Shown: positions 7,774-18,109, counted from the first letter of the stretch. The stretch: 64,000 nt of DNA from Alphaproteobacteria bacterium (GCA_016779005.1 JADHOL010000008.1:21265-85264); one strand, 5' to 3'. Program-made: numbers and translations. The notes: generated by a model from the sequence alone, not told the origin.

Positions 7774-9366
7774 ATGCGTAATATTCCGTTCTTTATAGTG
7801 TCATTGTTTGTTCTTATAGGATGTCAGGAACAAGGAACAGGCCCGGTTGTAACAACTATTTATATTGAGGACGTTGACACGCTTCCCCCTAGCGCAACCA
7901 TCGATCCAAAAACAGAAATAGATAAAAACAATCAAATTGAGGAGGCTTCAACTGCTCCTGTTACGCAGATTGATAATGAGATCGACAATGCGATAGAGCA
8001 CATTGAACAGACAGCGGGCGTTTTTGAACAGAAACCAGTTGATGAAGATGTTGTACCAGCTATTAACGCAATACCAGAGGCAGAGGTTCAACTTGCGTTA
8101 GCGCCAACAGCTCCAACACTAGGAGATAAGTTCGATGCGGTACCGCCGTCAGATAATACGCCACAAATACAAACTCCAGACGAGAATAATGACCAACAAA
8201 CCAACTTGAAAAAGGCTGCATTAGAGGCAGCCTTTGAGATGCTGGCACGAAGAGCAAAGCCAATTCAAATAGACCCTCAAACCCGAATTGAGGACATGGA
8301 CGAAGCAGACAAAGCTGCAAAAAAATCTAGGTTTAAAATAGGTTTGTTAGTTCCGTTAACTGGTTCTTTTTCCTATCTTGGAAATACGATTTCAGGGGGC
8401 TCTGAGCTAGCCTTTTTCAAAATGCGAAATCCAAATATCGAATTGTTGTATTTCGATACAGCTGGCGGCGAACAGGCTGTTAATGCAGCCAACGAGGCTA
8501 TTTCTAATAATGTCGATGTTGTAATCGGCCCGCTATTTTCTGATTCAGTTTCTGCTGTTAAACCACTATTAAAGGCGTCCAATATTCCGGTTCTGTCATT
8601 TTCCAACAATATAGATGTTGCAGAGCCAGGTGTTTGGGTGTTGGGCTACTTGCCAGAGCAGCAGATTTCTCAACTAGTTGATTTTGCAGTAGCAAGAGGA
8701 AAACAGAATTTTGGTATTTTGAGCGCCAACTCTCAACTTGGAAAAAAAATAACCAATGCCGCTATAAACCAATTGGCTGACTATGGGTTATCAGCAAGAA
8801 CCGTCTTTGAGCTGGATAATATTTCTCAGATGGAACAAGAAGAATTGCTAAGTCAGATAAAAACATTCGCCAAATATGTAGATACAAGCAAAGACCCGCT
8901 TACGCTTCCGCCGCCAGCATATGATACCGTAATCATTGCAGGCGACACAGATTTCATCTTACAGGTTGCACCCATTCTTTCTTATTATGATCTTGGTCCT
9001 GATAGAGCCTTATTTATGGGAATTGATAAATGGAATCAGCCGAAAATGTTAAATGAACCTTCTTTGCAAAATGCCATTTTAACATTGCCAAAAAGGCCAG
9101 CAGAAGAAAAGTTTAATAATGTTTGGCAATCTGAATTTACGTTTGAATCAAACGATCTTGCAAAGATATCATTTGATGCAAGCGCCCTTGTGATAGCAAC
9201 GGCTGTCGATAATGCGCCTATTCCATTGGTAGATGATCTTGCAACTCAACCCGGATTTATTGGATTTAGCGGACAATTTAAAATGTCAGAATCTGGACTA
9301 ACAGAACGCGTGTTTGAAATAATGGAAATATCAGATAATCTTCTTGTTCAACCCTCAATTCAATAA
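7774..9366 (+). CDS. LppC/LpoA-type penicillin-binding protein activator lipoprotein
   Basis: Predicted outer-membrane lipoprotein that would stimulate peptidoglycan synthases from the outside, as LpoA does for PBP1a. From the ATG at 7774 the protein has 530 residues and a short signal peptide with lipobox VLIGC (Cys at 17). An acidic, Pro/Ala-rich linker runs to about residue 180; then comes a periplasmic-binding type I fold starting FKIGLLVPLTGSFSYLG and ending near residue 520. The frame is open from a TTG at 7669 and has ATGs at 7690 and 7693, but only the 7774 start puts a signal peptide at the N-terminus. No ribosome site is obvious there. Its 3' end overlaps hemW by 12 bases, convergently. 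Confidence 0.87.
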   Translation: MRNIPFFIVSLFVLIGCQEQGTGPVVTTIYIEDVDTLPPSATIDPKTEIDKNNQIEEASTAPVTQIDNEIDNAIEHIEQTAGVFEQKPVDEDVVPAINAIPEAEVQLALAPTAPTLGDKFDAVPPSDNTPQIQTPDENNDQQTNLKKAALEAAFEMLARRAKPIQIDPQTRIEDMDEADKAAKKSRFKIGLLVPLTGSFSYLGNTISGGSELAFFKMRNPNIELLYFDTAGGEQAVNAANEAISNNVDVVIGPLFSDSVSAVKPLLKASNIPVLSFSNNIDVAEPGVWVLGYLPEQQISQLVDFAVARGKQNFGILSANSQLGKKITNAAINQLADYGLSARTVFELDNISQMEQEELLSQIKTFAKYVDTSKDPLTLPPPAYDTVIIAGDTDFILQVAPILSYYDLGPDRALFMGIDKWNQPKMLNEPSLQNAILTLPKRPAEEKFNNVWQSEFTFESNDLAKISFDASALVIATAVDNAPIPLVDDLATQPGFIGFSGQFKMSESGLTERVFEIMEISDNLLVQPSIQ

Positions 9367-10533
9367 TTTTGATATGATAGAATTGAGATGCAACCGGCCT
9401 TTGGGTGTAACTTTAATATGGTTGTTATGTAGAGCAATTAAGTTATCTTCCTTGAATTGTTGTAGCCAGTTTACGTTAATAAGGCTCTCTTTTTCAAAAA
9501 GCCAATCTGGTAGATTTATACCAGATGACAGTCTGAGGCCCATTAAAATAATTTCTCTAGCAAATTCCACTTCATCATCTTCATTATGAATATCGATACC
9601 ATGTTGCCTATCTTGAATAGCGCTCAGCCACCCCTCTGGGCTTCTTCTTGTTTGACTATGCAATCGCCGATTATCTGGAAGTGTAAATCTGCCATGAGCG
9701 CCAGGACCTATTCCAAGCCAGTCTTGAGCGTTCCAATATATTAAATTATGGCGACAGCAAGCATCTGGTTTTGCGTAGTTTGAAACTTCATATAACTCAA
9801 ACCCGTTACTGGAGAGCATATTTGTGGTTAATTCATATAAATCAGCCATAATCTCATCATTGCATGTTAGGATTTCTCCTTTGTTACTGCGATTATAAAA
9901 CTGTGTTCCAGGTTCAATTGTCAGCTGATAAGCAGAAATATGAGATAAGCCTAATTGTATAATTTGTTCAAGCTCATCCATCCATCCAGAAGCTGTTTGT
10001 TCAGGCATCCCGTAGATAAAGTCAGCGGAAACATGGTTAAACAATCCCATAGCCGCATGTAACGCATTGTAAATATCTTGATTACTATGCGCTCTTCCAA
10101 GGAAGTGGCGTGTTTTTGGATTCAAAGATTGGGCGCCAACAGAAATCCGGTTGATGCCAGCAGATTTAAAAGAAGCTAATTTTTGAGTCTCGGTTGAAGA
10201 CGGGTTAGCCTCTGCTGTTATTTCAACATTTGAAGCAAGGGGAAATAATGTGTCAATCGTCTCTAATATTTCTTCAATAATAGAGACAGGCATTAAAGTA
10301 GGCGTTCCACCGCCAAAAAAAACCGAATCTACCTGCCCAGGGTTTTTTGCCTTTTCTTGATATAATCTGGCCATCCAGTGAAGCTCAGATATATAGGACT
10401 GCTTCCATTTAGGTATATCTATATCTTTATTGACATGTGAATTAAAATCACAATAGGGGCATTTCGACACGCAAAACGGCCAATGGACATAGATCCCAAA
10501 TCTATTTGAGGGTGAGGCTATTTCTGAAAGCAT
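9355..10533 (-). CDS. hemW: Radical SAM heme chaperone HemW (coproporphyrinogen oxidase-like)
   Basis: HemW-family radical SAM protein of 392 residues, thought to insert heme into respiratory enzymes and not to act as a HemN oxidase. The radical SAM cluster cysteines are C21, C25 and C28 in [10 protein letters not shown], followed by the [10 protein letters not shown] and SVGAQSLNP motifs typical of the family, and a C-terminal HemN_C domain. The N-terminus lacks the long extension with an extra cysteine found in true HemN. It starts inside the 3' end of rdgB (16-base overlap), so rph-rdgB-hemW form one minus-strand transcript. Confidence 0.94.
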   Translation of the reverse strand: MLSEIASPSNRFGIYVHWPFCVSKCPYCDFNSHVNKDIDIPKWKQSYISELHWMARLYQEKAKNPGQVDSVFFGGGTPTLMPVSIIEEILETIDTLFPLASNVEITAEANPSSTETQKLASFKSAGINRISVGAQSLNPKTRHFLGRAHSNQDIYNALHAAMGLFNHVSADFIYGMPEQTASGWMDELEQIIQLGLSHISAYQLTIEPGTQFYNRSNKGEILTCNDEIMADLYELTTNMLSSNGFELYEVSNYAKPDACCRHNLIYWNAQDWLGIGPGAHGRFTLPDNRRLHSQTRRSPEGWLSAIQDRQHGIDIHNEDDEVEFAREIILMGLRLSSGINLPDWLFEKESLINVNWLQQFKEDNLIALHNNHIKVTPKGRLHLNSIISKLLN

Positions 10534-11123
10534 GTGCTTAGCAATTTCTGAAATGCAATGGAGCGATGGCTCATAGCATGCTTTTTATTAGGGTCCATTT
10601 CGCCAAAGCTTTGTGTATACCCATTAGGCACAAACATAGGATCATACCCAAATCCCCTATCTCCTTTTGCTGGCCAGATAAGCTCGCCTGCTAAAACGCC
10701 TTCAAAAGTTTCAAGCGCACCATCAGGCCAGCACAAACTAAGGGCACAGTGAAAATGGGCGGTTTTATCATATTGACCACTCATCAACAGAGCATCTGCA
10801 ACCCGCTTCATCGCACTTTCAAAATCCTTGTTTTCGCCTGCCCATCTTGCGGAATAAATACCAGGCGCCCCGCCAAGAGCAGATACAGAAAGACCGCTAT
10901 CATCAGCAAGTGCAGGCAACCCAGATACGCTTGCCGCAGCCTTTGCTTTAAGTTCAGCATTTTCAATAAAGGTTTTACCGGTTTCTTCTGGCTCTGGTAA
11001 TCCAGCTTCTCCTGCAGAGATTACAGACACTCCAAGCGGCTCAAGCAGGTCAGCTATCTCGCTAACTTTGCCAGCATTATGGCTTGCAATCACAATTTTT
11101 GACTCAGTAAACTGCCGCGCCAT
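10518..11123 (-). CDS. rdgB: XTP/dITP pyrophosphatase RdgB
   Basis: House-cleaning Ham1-family enzyme that hydrolyses ITP, dITP and XTP to keep deaminated purines out of DNA and RNA. The 201-residue protein has the nucleotide-binding start [14 protein letters not shown], the catalytic acidic pair at D74-D75 in LADDSGLSV, the GIYSARWAG motif and [10 protein letters not shown]. It sits 4 bases after rph and overlaps hemW by 16 bases, the common rph-rdgB-hemW order. Confidence 0.97.
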   Translation of the reverse strand: MARQFTESKIVIASHNAGKVSEIADLLEPLGVSVISAGEAGLPEPEETGKTFIENAELKAKAAASVSGLPALADDSGLSVSALGGAPGIYSARWAGENKDFESAMKRVADALLMSGQYDKTAHFHCALSLCWPDGALETFEGVLAGELIWPAKGDRGFGYDPMFVPNGYTQSFGEMDPNKKHAMSHRSIAFQKLLSTCFQK

Positions 11124-11127
11124 TTTT

Positions 11128-11877
11128 TTATGGCCTCTCCTGACGTGTTGCGTTTAACTGCTTATCAAATAGAATAGCACATCCTTGCTGCGCTAGCAGC
11201 CACATGTCGTCAAAACGGGATTTATCGAAAGGGGTATCTTCTGCTGTCGCCTGAAATTCGACGACTTGATTACTTGTTGTCATGACAAAATTAGCGTCTG
11301 CTTGTGCGGTACTATCTTCTGCATAATCCAGATCTAACACAGCTTGATTATTATGAATGCCACAAGAAATAGCAGCTACCTGTTCGATAAGAGGCGATGC
11401 CGTTATTTTTCCCTGAAGCAGAAGAGTTTCAATAGCAATCGCTAATGCAACCCAGCCGCCGGTAATGGCAGCGGTTCTAGTACCACCATCTGCTTGTAAA
11501 ACATCGCAGTCAATGACGACTTGTCGTTCCCCTAACTTGGATAAGTCTGTTACTGCGCGAAGGGAGCGCCCAATAAGGCGCTGAATTTCCATAGTTCTGC
11601 CAGACTGTTTTCCTTTATGTGCTTCTCTATCCATTCTGCTATGGGTGGAGCGTGGAAGCATTCCATATTCTGCAGTAACCCAGCCGCGCATTTGTCCTCT
11701 GAGGAATGGGGGTACTCTCTCATCTATGCTAGCAGTGCATAAAACATGAGTATCACCAAATTCAACCAGACAGGAGCCTTCTGCATGTTTTGCAAAATGC
11801 GGTGTCAATTGAATAGCACGTAATTCGTTTAAGGCACGTCCAGAAGGTCTGGTAGTAAGGTCTAGAGACTGGTTCAT
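11128..11877 (-). CDS. rph: Ribonuclease PH
   Basis: Phosphorolytic 3'-5' exoribonuclease that trims tRNA 3' ends; hexameric ring of 249-residue subunits here, slightly above the usual 238-240. Seen motifs are RPSGR at the N-terminus, [48 protein letters not shown] and the phosphate-binding [13 protein letters not shown]. It is divergent from hrcA across about 200 bases that contain the 13-bp repeat tract, the classic rph/hrcA head-to-head arrangement of alphaproteobacteria. Confidence 0.97.
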   Translation of the reverse strand: MNQSLDLTTRPSGRALNELRAIQLTPHFAKHAEGSCLVEFGDTHVLCTASIDERVPPFLRGQMRGWVTAEYGMLPRSTHSRMDREAHKGKQSGRTMEIQRLIGRSLRAVTDLSKLGERQVVIDCDVLQADGGTRTAAITGGWVALAIAIETLLLQGKITASPLIEQVAAISCGIHNNQAVLDLDYAEDSTAQADANFVMTTSNQVVEFQATAEDTPFDKSRFDDMWLLAQQGCAILFDKQLNATRQERP

Positions 11878-11970
11878 ATTAACTCTTATATTTTATTTTA
11901 TCGGTTTTTCAAAATAGGGGTGATATGCTAATCAGGCAAGCTAAACTAGCTAAATTAAGATAATGCCCTA

Positions 11971-12031
11971 TTTTAATCACCTGTTTTAATCACCTGTTTT
12001 AATCACCTGTTTTAATCACCTGTTTTAATCA
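11971..12031. repeat. 13-bp tandem repeat, 4.7 copies, between rph and hrcA
   Basis: TTTTAATCACCTG is repeated without a mismatch four times (11971, 11984, 11997, 12010), followed by a 9-base partial copy (12023-12031). It fills the promoter region of hrcA, ending 43 bases before its start codon, and lies on the upstream side of rph. A copy-number change here would alter promoter spacing. It is too short and spacer-less for a CRISPR array. Confidence 0.97.
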
Positions 12032-12074
12032 TAGGTTCGCTATATCATTAGATTTGCTATATTGGGAATGGACG

Positions 12075-13133
12075 ATGAATAAATCAAATCACCTTGCTTT
12101 TCTGAATAACCGTTCTCATGCGATTTTTAATCAGATTGTAACGAGTTATCTTGAAACTGGAACGGCGGTTGGCTCTGCTAAGATCTCACAAACTAGGGGC
12201 GGTGATTTCTCATCTGCTACTATTCGCTCTATTATGGCTGAACTTGAAAATGCGGGCCTGTTATATCAACCCCATATATCAGCGGGTCGTATTCCAACAC
12301 ATGCTGGCTTACGGCTTTTTGTAGATGGCCTTATGGAAATGAGAGGAGAGCTTACAAAAGAAGAACAGCTTTCCATTGATGATGCCTCTCAATCAAAAGG
12401 CTTAAGCGTATCTCAGGTTTTAGATAATGCAACACATGCATTATCTGGCTTGTCAAAATGCGCCTCTCTGGTTGTGTCCCCAACAGAAGAGTTAACGATA
12501 AATCACATAGAATTTATAGAAATAGGCGGCCATAAATTACTTGTTATATTAGTGTTTTCAAATGGTCATGTGGAAAATAGACTTATCTCAAAACCAGAAT
12601 TAGTGCCCTCATCTGCGCTTCAAGAAGCTACCAATTATATGAATCATTATTATCGGGGAAAATCTATTTTAGAAATAAATGCGGAAATACTTCAAGATTT
12701 AGACCATAACTCTAATGAGATTGATACTTTGAGTTCGCAACTAGTGGCCCGTGGTATTGCTGCATGGTCTGATGGCGAAGGAGGCAATGATGCGTCCCTT
12801 ATATTACATGGTCAGTCCAATTTGCTGGCAGATGTGAAAACTAAAAGTGATATAGATCAGCTTCGAAACCTCTTTGATGTGATTGAACTTAGAAAACAAA
12901 TGCAGGAGCTTGTTGAAGAAGTAAGCTCGGCTCAGAGATTACAAATTTATATCGGATCGGAGCATCCCTTATTTGAGCAGACAGGCTGTTCTATGGTCTT
13001 GTCCCCATATCGCGATATCAAACATAATATTATAGGTGCGATAGGGGTTATTGGGCCAAGACATATGAATTATGCTAAAATCATACCGATGGTTGATTAT
13101 ACATCAGAGGCGATATCTCGTTTTCTAGAATAG
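12075..13133 (+). CDS. hrcA: Heat-inducible transcription repressor HrcA
   Basis: Repressor that holds down class I heat-shock genes by binding CIRCE, with GroEL as its thermosensor. From the ATG at 12075 it has 352 residues: a winged helix (residues 5-75; SSATIRSIMAELENAGLL then SAGRIPTHAGLR) and the inserted dimerizing/GAF-like domain, ending with VDYTSEAISRFLE. An upstream TTG at 12054 is in frame but adds an unlikely tail; the ATG has a GGGA-type site in front. It lies ahead of grpE as in many alphaproteobacteria. No CIRCE element was seen in this window, so its targets, usually groESL, are elsewhere. Confidence 0.93.
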   Translation: MNKSNHLAFLNNRSHAIFNQIVTSYLETGTAVGSAKISQTRGGDFSSATIRSIMAELENAGLLYQPHISAGRIPTHAGLRLFVDGLMEMRGELTKEEQLSIDDASQSKGLSVSQVLDNATHALSGLSKCASLVVSPTEELTINHIEFIEIGGHKLLVILVFSNGHVENRLISKPELVPSSALQEATNYMNHYYRGKSILEINAEILQDLDHNSNEIDTLSSQLVARGIAAWSDGEGGNDASLILHGQSNLLADVKTKSDIDQLRNLFDVIELRKQMQELVEEVSSAQRLQIYIGSEHPLFEQTGCSMVLSPYRDIKHNIIGAIGVIGPRHMNYAKIIPMVDYTSEAISRFLE

Positions 13134-13191
13134 GAAAGATTATCATGCCGAGGTGTTAAGAATTTTAATTTAATAAAAAACGCCCTTGCCC

Positions 13192-13220
13192 CTTGGCAAG
13201 TAGCATTATAATTCCCAAAT
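13192..13220 (+). promoter_or_regulatory. Candidate heat-shock (sigma-32) promoter for grpE
   Basis: A CTTGGCA element (13192-13198), a 15-base spacer and CCCAAAT (13214-13220) fit the alphaproteobacterial sigma-32 pattern CTTG...CCC-T. It lies about 40 bases ahead of the grpE ATG. An inverted repeat CTTGCC-CCTT-GGCAAG (13185-13200) overlaps the -35 part; it may be a coincidence or a repressor site. The assignment is from pattern only. Confidence 0.5.
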
Positions 13221-13259
13221 ACCAGTCAGTTGTTATCATGAAAAAAATTCGGGATTGAT

Positions 13260-13925
13260 ATGCCAGATAAAAAAACACCATCACCAGAAAATATTGCACA
13301 CGAACAAAACCCCTCTCCTGATAAGGAAGAACAGTCAGTTGATCCTTCTTATTCTTCGGCAGAAAACGGCTCTGAAGCAGTAGCAGAAGAGCAGTTGGCT
13401 GATGAAGATATGGAGGAAGCAGCAGAATCTTCTGGTTCTGCAGATGAGATGAAGGATCAGCTTTTAAGAGCGCTTGCGGATGTTGAGAATATGAGACGCC
13501 GCAGTGAGCGAGATGTTGCACAAGCCAATAAGTATGGGCACCTGTCATTTGCCCGCGACTTGCTTTCTTGTTTTGATAATTTATCGCAGGCGGTTTCTCT
13601 GGCACCAGAAGATAAAAGCGATTTTGACGAGAATTTAAAAAATATACTGGTTGGGGTAGAAATGATTTCAACTGAAATCGACACTATCTTACAGCGTCAT
13701 CACATCACCAAGATTAATCCGATCGGTGAGAAGTTTAACTATAATCATCATCAGGCAATGTTCGAAGTGCCTAATAATGAGGTAGAGGCTGGAACAGTGG
13801 TTCAGGTGGCACAACCAGGATATTTGCTCCATGACAGACTTATTCGCCCAGCGATGGTTGGCGTTTCGAAAAAAGTTAGCTCGACAGAAACAGATGATAG
13901 CAGTTCTGTTGATAAACAGGCATAA
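13260..13925 (+). CDS. grpE: DnaK nucleotide-exchange factor GrpE
   Basis: Dimeric exchange factor that releases ADP from DnaK. The 221-residue protein has an acidic, disordered N-terminus of about 60 residues, the long coiled-coil helix with LLRALADVENMRRRSERD (near residue 70), and the C-terminal beta domain with FNYNHHQAMFEVPN and VAQPGYLLHDRLIRPAMV, the GrpE signature. It lies between hrcA and dnaK; a candidate heat-shock promoter is just upstream. Confidence 0.97.
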   Translation: MPDKKTPSPENIAHEQNPSPDKEEQSVDPSYSSAENGSEAVAEEQLADEDMEEAAESSGSADEMKDQLLRALADVENMRRRSERDVAQANKYGHLSFARDLLSCFDNLSQAVSLAPEDKSDFDENLKNILVGVEMISTEIDTILQRHHITKINPIGEKFNYNHHQAMFEVPNNEVEAGTVVQVAQPGYLLHDRLIRPAMVGVSKKVSSTETDDSSSVDKQA

Positions 13926-14062
13926 AGGTAAATTTTAGGCTGTCTTTCAACTTGATGGCCTTGCATGCTGGCAAACAGCACTTATATGTGGATTAGATGT
14001 GGATTTTTAATAAATAAATTATCCCTTGCCACAAGAATTGATAGTTTTAAAGGAATAAAAAA

Positions 14063-15979
14063 ATGGGTCGCGTAATTGGAATTGATTTAGGAACGACAAA
14101 CTCCTGCGTTGCTGTTATGGATGGCAAGGCACCTAAAGTAATTGAAAATGCTGAAGGAAGCAGAACCACGCCATCGATGGTTGCCTTTCTCGAGGATGAG
14201 GAGCGGGTAGTTGGTCAAGCTGCAAAAAGACAGGCTGTAACCAATCCTGAGAAAACAATCTTTGCTGTTAAACGGCTGATAGGTCGCCGGTCTGATGATG
14301 CAACAACGAAAAGTTTTGCAGGTTTGGTTCCGTTTAAAATAAAGCCAGCCAAGAACGGAGATGCATGGATTGATATTGACACTAAGGAGTTCTCTCCTTC
14401 TGAAATCTCTAGTTTTATTCTTCGCAAGCTTAAAGAAGATGCTGAAAGTTACCTTGGCGAGACAGTAGACCAAGCGGTTATTACCGTGCCTGCTTACTTT
14501 AATGATGCACAAAGACAAGCAACAAAAGATGCTGGAAAAATTGCGGGACTTGAGGTTCTAAGGATTATTAACGAGCCTACAGCTGCTGCACTTGCTTATG
14601 GTCTAGATCAGCAAGAATCTGGAATTGTTGCTGTGTTTGATTTAGGGGGCGGTACGTTTGATGTGTCCATTTTGGAGATAGGGGACGGCGTCTTTGAGGT
14701 TAAGTCAACAAATGGCGACACCTTTCTTGGCGGCGAAGATTTCGACCAAGCCATCATTGATTTTCTGGCTGATGAGTTCAAAAAAGAGACAGGCATTAAT
14801 CTGCGAGATGATAGAATGGCATTGCAGCGTTTAAAAGAAGCTGCAGAAAAAGCAAAGATAGAATTATCAAGCGCAGTTCAAACAGATGTCAATTTGCCAT
14901 TTATAACAGCTGACCAGTCAGGCCCGAAGCACTTAAACGTTAAGATGACTCGTGCCAAGCTTGAAGGCCTTGTTTCTAGCTTGGTTGAGAGGAGTCTTGA
15001 GCCGTGCCGAAAAGCACTAAAGGATGCCGGTCTTGCCGCTTCTGAAATTGACGAAGTGATTTTGGTTGGTGGTATGACAAGAATGCCTAAGATTGTTGAA
15101 ACTGTAGAGAAATTCTTTGGTAAGGAGCCCCATCGCGGTGTTAATCCAGATGAAGTTGTGGCATGTGGCGCTGCTATTCAGGCTGGCGTTTTAACAGGTG
15201 ACGTTAAAGATGTACTTCTATTAGATGTCACCCCTCTTTCTCTTGGAATTGAAACATTAGGCGGTGTGTTTACTAGACTAATTGACAGAAACACAACAAT
15301 TCCAACTAAGAAAAGTCAGGTATTTTCTACCGCAGATGACAACCAGTCAGCTGTAACAATTTCGGTCTGTCAAGGTGAGCGCGAAATGGCGAATGATAAT
15401 AAGCCTCTTGGTCAGTTTAACCTTGAAGGTATACCAGCCGCGCCAAGAGGGGTGCCTCAGATTGAGGTTACATTCGATATTGACGCTAATGGTATCGTTA
15501 AAGTCAGTGCCAAAGATAAAGCCACTGGAAAAGAGCAAGCTATTTCGATCAAAGCATCTGGTGGATTAGAAGAAGATGAAATTGATAAAATGGTTAAAGA
15601 TGCTGAAATATATGCTGAAGATGACAAAAAGCGAAGAGAGACCGTGGAAACACGCAATCAGGCAGAAGCATTAACCCATACAGCAGAAAAGACACTTTCT
15701 GACCTTGGTGATAACGCAGATGAAGGATTGCGATCTGAAGTACAAGCTGCAATAACAGATGTTACGGCTGCCTTAGAAGGTGAAGATGACACACTGATTA
15801 AGGAAAAAACAGAGGCTCTTTCAACCGTAATGATGAAACTTGGAGAAGCAGCCTATAGTGCTGAGGGCGATGCAGAGCCTGCCTCAGACCAAGCTGCAGG
15901 TGAGACATCTGACGAAGTAGTTGATGCTGAGTTTGAAGAAATTGACGATGAAGATGATGATATAAAGAAAGCTAATTAG
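14063..15979 (+). CDS. dnaK: Molecular chaperone DnaK (Hsp70)
   Basis: ATP-driven Hsp70 chaperone of 638 residues, the normal length. The actin-like ATPase domain shows [13 protein letters not shown] (5-17), [28 protein letters not shown] and [10 protein letters not shown]; the substrate-binding domain starts near residue 390 and the C-terminus is acidic, ending [15 protein letters not shown] 137-base gap separates it from grpE, and a 118-base gap from dnaJ, so each may also have its own promoter. AAAGGAAT ahead of the ATG is the ribosome site. Confidence 0.99.
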   Translation: MGRVIGIDLGTTNSCVAVMDGKAPKVIENAEGSRTTPSMVAFLEDEERVVGQAAKRQAVTNPEKTIFAVKRLIGRRSDDATTKSFAGLVPFKIKPAKNGDAWIDIDTKEFSPSEISSFILRKLKEDAESYLGETVDQAVITVPAYFNDAQRQATKDAGKIAGLEVLRIINEPTAAALAYGLDQQESGIVAVFDLGGGTFDVSILEIGDGVFEVKSTNGDTFLGGEDFDQAIIDFLADEFKKETGINLRDDRMALQRLKEAAEKAKIELSSAVQTDVNLPFITADQSGPKHLNVKMTRAKLEGLVSSLVERSLEPCRKALKDAGLAASEIDEVILVGGMTRMPKIVETVEKFFGKEPHRGVNPDEVVACGAAIQAGVLTGDVKDVLLLDVTPLSLGIETLGGVFTRLIDRNTTIPTKKSQVFSTADDNQSAVTISVCQGEREMANDNKPLGQFNLEGIPAAPRGVPQIEVTFDIDANGIVKVSAKDKATGKEQAISIKASGGLEEDEIDKMVKDAEIYAEDDKKRRETVETRNQAEALTHTAEKTLSDLGDNADEGLRSEVQAAITDVTAALEGEDDTLIKEKTEALSTVMMKLGEAAYSAEGDAEPASDQAAGETSDEVVDAEFEEIDDEDDDIKKAN

Positions 15980-16097
15980 CCTTTATTAGCTGAAGGCCAT
16001 GCGCATTCTATCTTGTGTCGAGATATTATGCACATGGCTGTTTTATTTTCAGACTTTTCATAAATGAAGTAAGTCTAACTAAAGTTGGTTAACCGAT

Positions 16098-17225
16098 ATG
16101 GCAAAGCGAGATATTTATGAAGTTCTAGGCATCAGCCGTGATTCAGATGAAAAAGATATAAAATCTGCGTATCGTAAATTGGCGATGCAAAACCATCCGG
16201 ACAGAAATCCAGATGATGACGTGGCAGCAGAGCGCTTTCGTGAGGCCTCTGAAGCATATGAAATTTTAAAAGATCCCCAAAAAAGAGCGGCTTATGACAG
16301 ATTAGGTCATGCGGCATTCGACCAGTCTGGCGGCGGTTTCGGCGGCGGCTTCTCCTCAGGGGGCGGTTTTGGCGGGGGTGGCTTCTCTGATATTTTTGAT
16401 CAGATGTTCAGCGAATTTTCGGGTGGCTCAAATGAGGGAAGGCAGGGCCGAAAAGGAGCCGATCTTAGATATGATCTATCTGTCTCGTTGGAAGATGCCT
16501 TTACAGGGTGTAATCAGGATATACAAATCACCGTATCTGCTACGTGTGATGATTGTACTGGAACAGGGGCTGCTAAGGGAAGTAAGCCTGTAACCTGTAC
16601 GCAATGTGGCGGTCATGGAAAGGTGCGCGCGCAGCAAGGGTTTTTCACGATTGAGAGGACTTGTAGTGCGTGTCAGGGTGCAGGACAGACTATATCAAAC
16701 CCATGTAAATCTTGCCGTGGACAAGGCAGAGTGCAGAAAATTGAGACATTATCTGTAACAGTGCCTGCAGGTGTGGATACCGGTACAAGGATTCGTCTGT
16801 CAGGAAAAGGAGAGGCTGGATTAAGAGGGGCGCCATCAGGAGATTTATATATTTTCATTTCGGTTGACGAGCACCCAATTTTTCAACGCGATGCCGATAC
16901 CCTATACGTAAAAGTTCCTCTTCCAATGGTTACAGCGGCTCTTGGAGGCTCAATAGAGGTGCCGACATTAAGCGGAAAACTAACCAAACTTAAGATTGAA
17001 GCTGGCACTCAGTCAGGCCGAAAGTTCAGGATGCGAGGCAAAGGCATGCCTGGTCTTCGTGGCAATAGAACGGGGGATCAGATTGTTGAAATTCATGTGG
17101 AGACTCCAACAAAACTTACCCATGAGCAAAAACAATTACTAAAAAGTTTTGATGAAAAAGGCGATGTTTCTCCAGAGACAGATAGCTTTATGAAACGGGT
17201 TAAGCGCATATTTGGAAATAGCTAG
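16098..17225 (+). CDS. dnaJ: Co-chaperone DnaJ (Hsp40)
   Basis: Type I Hsp40 that delivers substrates to DnaK and stimulates its ATPase. The 375-residue protein has the J domain with HPD at about residues 33-35 (QNHPDRNPDD), a Gly/Phe-rich linker (about 75-105), and four CxxCxGxG zinc repeats (CDDCTGTG, CTQCGGHG, CSACQGAG, CKSCRGQG) before the C-terminal substrate-binding domains. All expected parts are present. It is followed by dapB after 62 bases, as in several alphaproteobacteria. Confidence 0.99.
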   Translation: MAKRDIYEVLGISRDSDEKDIKSAYRKLAMQNHPDRNPDDDVAAERFREASEAYEILKDPQKRAAYDRLGHAAFDQSGGGFGGGFSSGGGFGGGGFSDIFDQMFSEFSGGSNEGRQGRKGADLRYDLSVSLEDAFTGCNQDIQITVSATCDDCTGTGAAKGSKPVTCTQCGGHGKVRAQQGFFTIERTCSACQGAGQTISNPCKSCRGQGRVQKIETLSVTVPAGVDTGTRIRLSGKGEAGLRGAPSGDLYIFISVDEHPIFQRDADTLYVKVPLPMVTAALGGSIEVPTLSGKLTKLKIEAGTQSGRKFRMRGKGMPGLRGNRTGDQIVEIHVETPTKLTHEQKQLLKSFDEKGDVSPETDSFMKRVKRIFGNS

Positions 17226-17287
17226 CCCCCCTAGCCAGTACGCTGTTTCCCTGCTAACACTTAAAAAAAACAACGGATAGGAAAAAG

Positions 17288-18109
17288 ATGTCTGCTCCAA
17301 TCAAAGTTGCGCTTCCTGGTTTTGGGGGGCGCATGGGACAAATGATTGCTGGTCTTGTTCAAACTGAAAACCAGTTTACCATAACAGCGGCAACCGAAGC
17401 ACCTCATTCCAATTTAATTGGTCACGATGTTTCTGAGAGTTTGGGTATTCAAAAGACAGGTGTAGAAATATCCTCCTCTGCTGATATGTTAGGCAGAAAT
17501 AGTGACGTTATTATTGATTTCACACGCCCCGAAGCCACGATGGAACATTTAAGAATAGCCGTTGAGACGAACACATCAATGGTAATTGGCACAACTGGCT
17601 TAAACCAAGCGCAGGAAAAACAAATAGAAGATGCCGGCAGACACATACCTATTATCTATTGTGCAAATACATCAATAGGGGTGACACTTTTACTACAGCA
17701 GGTAAAAAAAATTGCATCCATGTTAGATGAAAGCTGGGATATCGAAATTCTTGAGACTCATCATAATCAAAAAGTTGATGCACCATCTGGAACTGCGCTG
17801 GCATTGGGTGCGGCAGCAGCTGAAGGCCGCTCTGTGTTACTAGGGGATGTTCGTGACAGCGGACGTGATGGATTGACGGGTGCACGAAAACAAGGTGATA
17901 TCGGGTTTTCGGTTATTCGGGGCGGCGATGTTGCTGGGGAGCATTCGGTTATATTCTTTGGCAAGGATGAACGCATTGAGCTAACCCATAAGGCAAAAGA
18001 CAGGGTTATTTTTGCTAGAGGGGCATTAAAAGCGGCTCAATTTATTGTCGGTAAATTAGGCCAGCAAGGCCTAAACGGCTATTTTACAATGGATGATGTG
18101 TTAGGCTAG
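17288..18109 (+). CDS. dapB: 4-hydroxy-tetrahydrodipicolinate reductase DapB
   Basis: NAD(P)H-dependent reductase of the diaminopimelate/lysine pathway. It has 273 residues with a glycine-rich dinucleotide loop (PGFGGRMGQM, residues 10-19), the GTTG motif at 101-104 and the catalytic region ETHHNQKVDAPSGTA with His158-His159 and Lys162. The 3' end overlaps the convergent DUF2244 gene by 4 bases. Placement after dnaJ is common in alphaproteobacteria. Confidence 0.98.
   Translation: MSAPIKVALPGFGGRMGQMIAGLVQTENQFTITAATEAPHSNLIGHDVSESLGIQKTGVEISSSADMLGRNSDVIIDFTRPEATMEHLRIAVETNTSMVIGTTGLNQAQEKQIEDAGRHIPIIYCANTSIGVTLLLQQVKKIASMLDESWDIEILETHHNQKVDAPSGTALALGAAAAEGRSVLLGDVRDSGRDGLTGARKQGDIGFSVIRGGDVAGEHSVIFFGKDERIELTHKAKDRVIFARGALKAAQFIVGKLGQQGLNGYFTMDDVLG

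Noticed and set aside
11971..12031. CRISPR-like array
   Set aside because: Copies are 13 bases and directly adjacent, with no spacers and no cas genes.
11878..12074. CIRCE element near hrcA
   Set aside because: No TTAGCACTC-N9-GAGTGCTAA or close variant was found.
13185..13200. Terminator of hrcA
   Set aside because: The hairpin is not followed by a T run on the plus strand; a T run exists only on the minus strand, where there is no gene to end.
14087..14518. 143-residue minus-strand ORF
   Set aside because: Antisense shadow of dnaK, no recognisable features.
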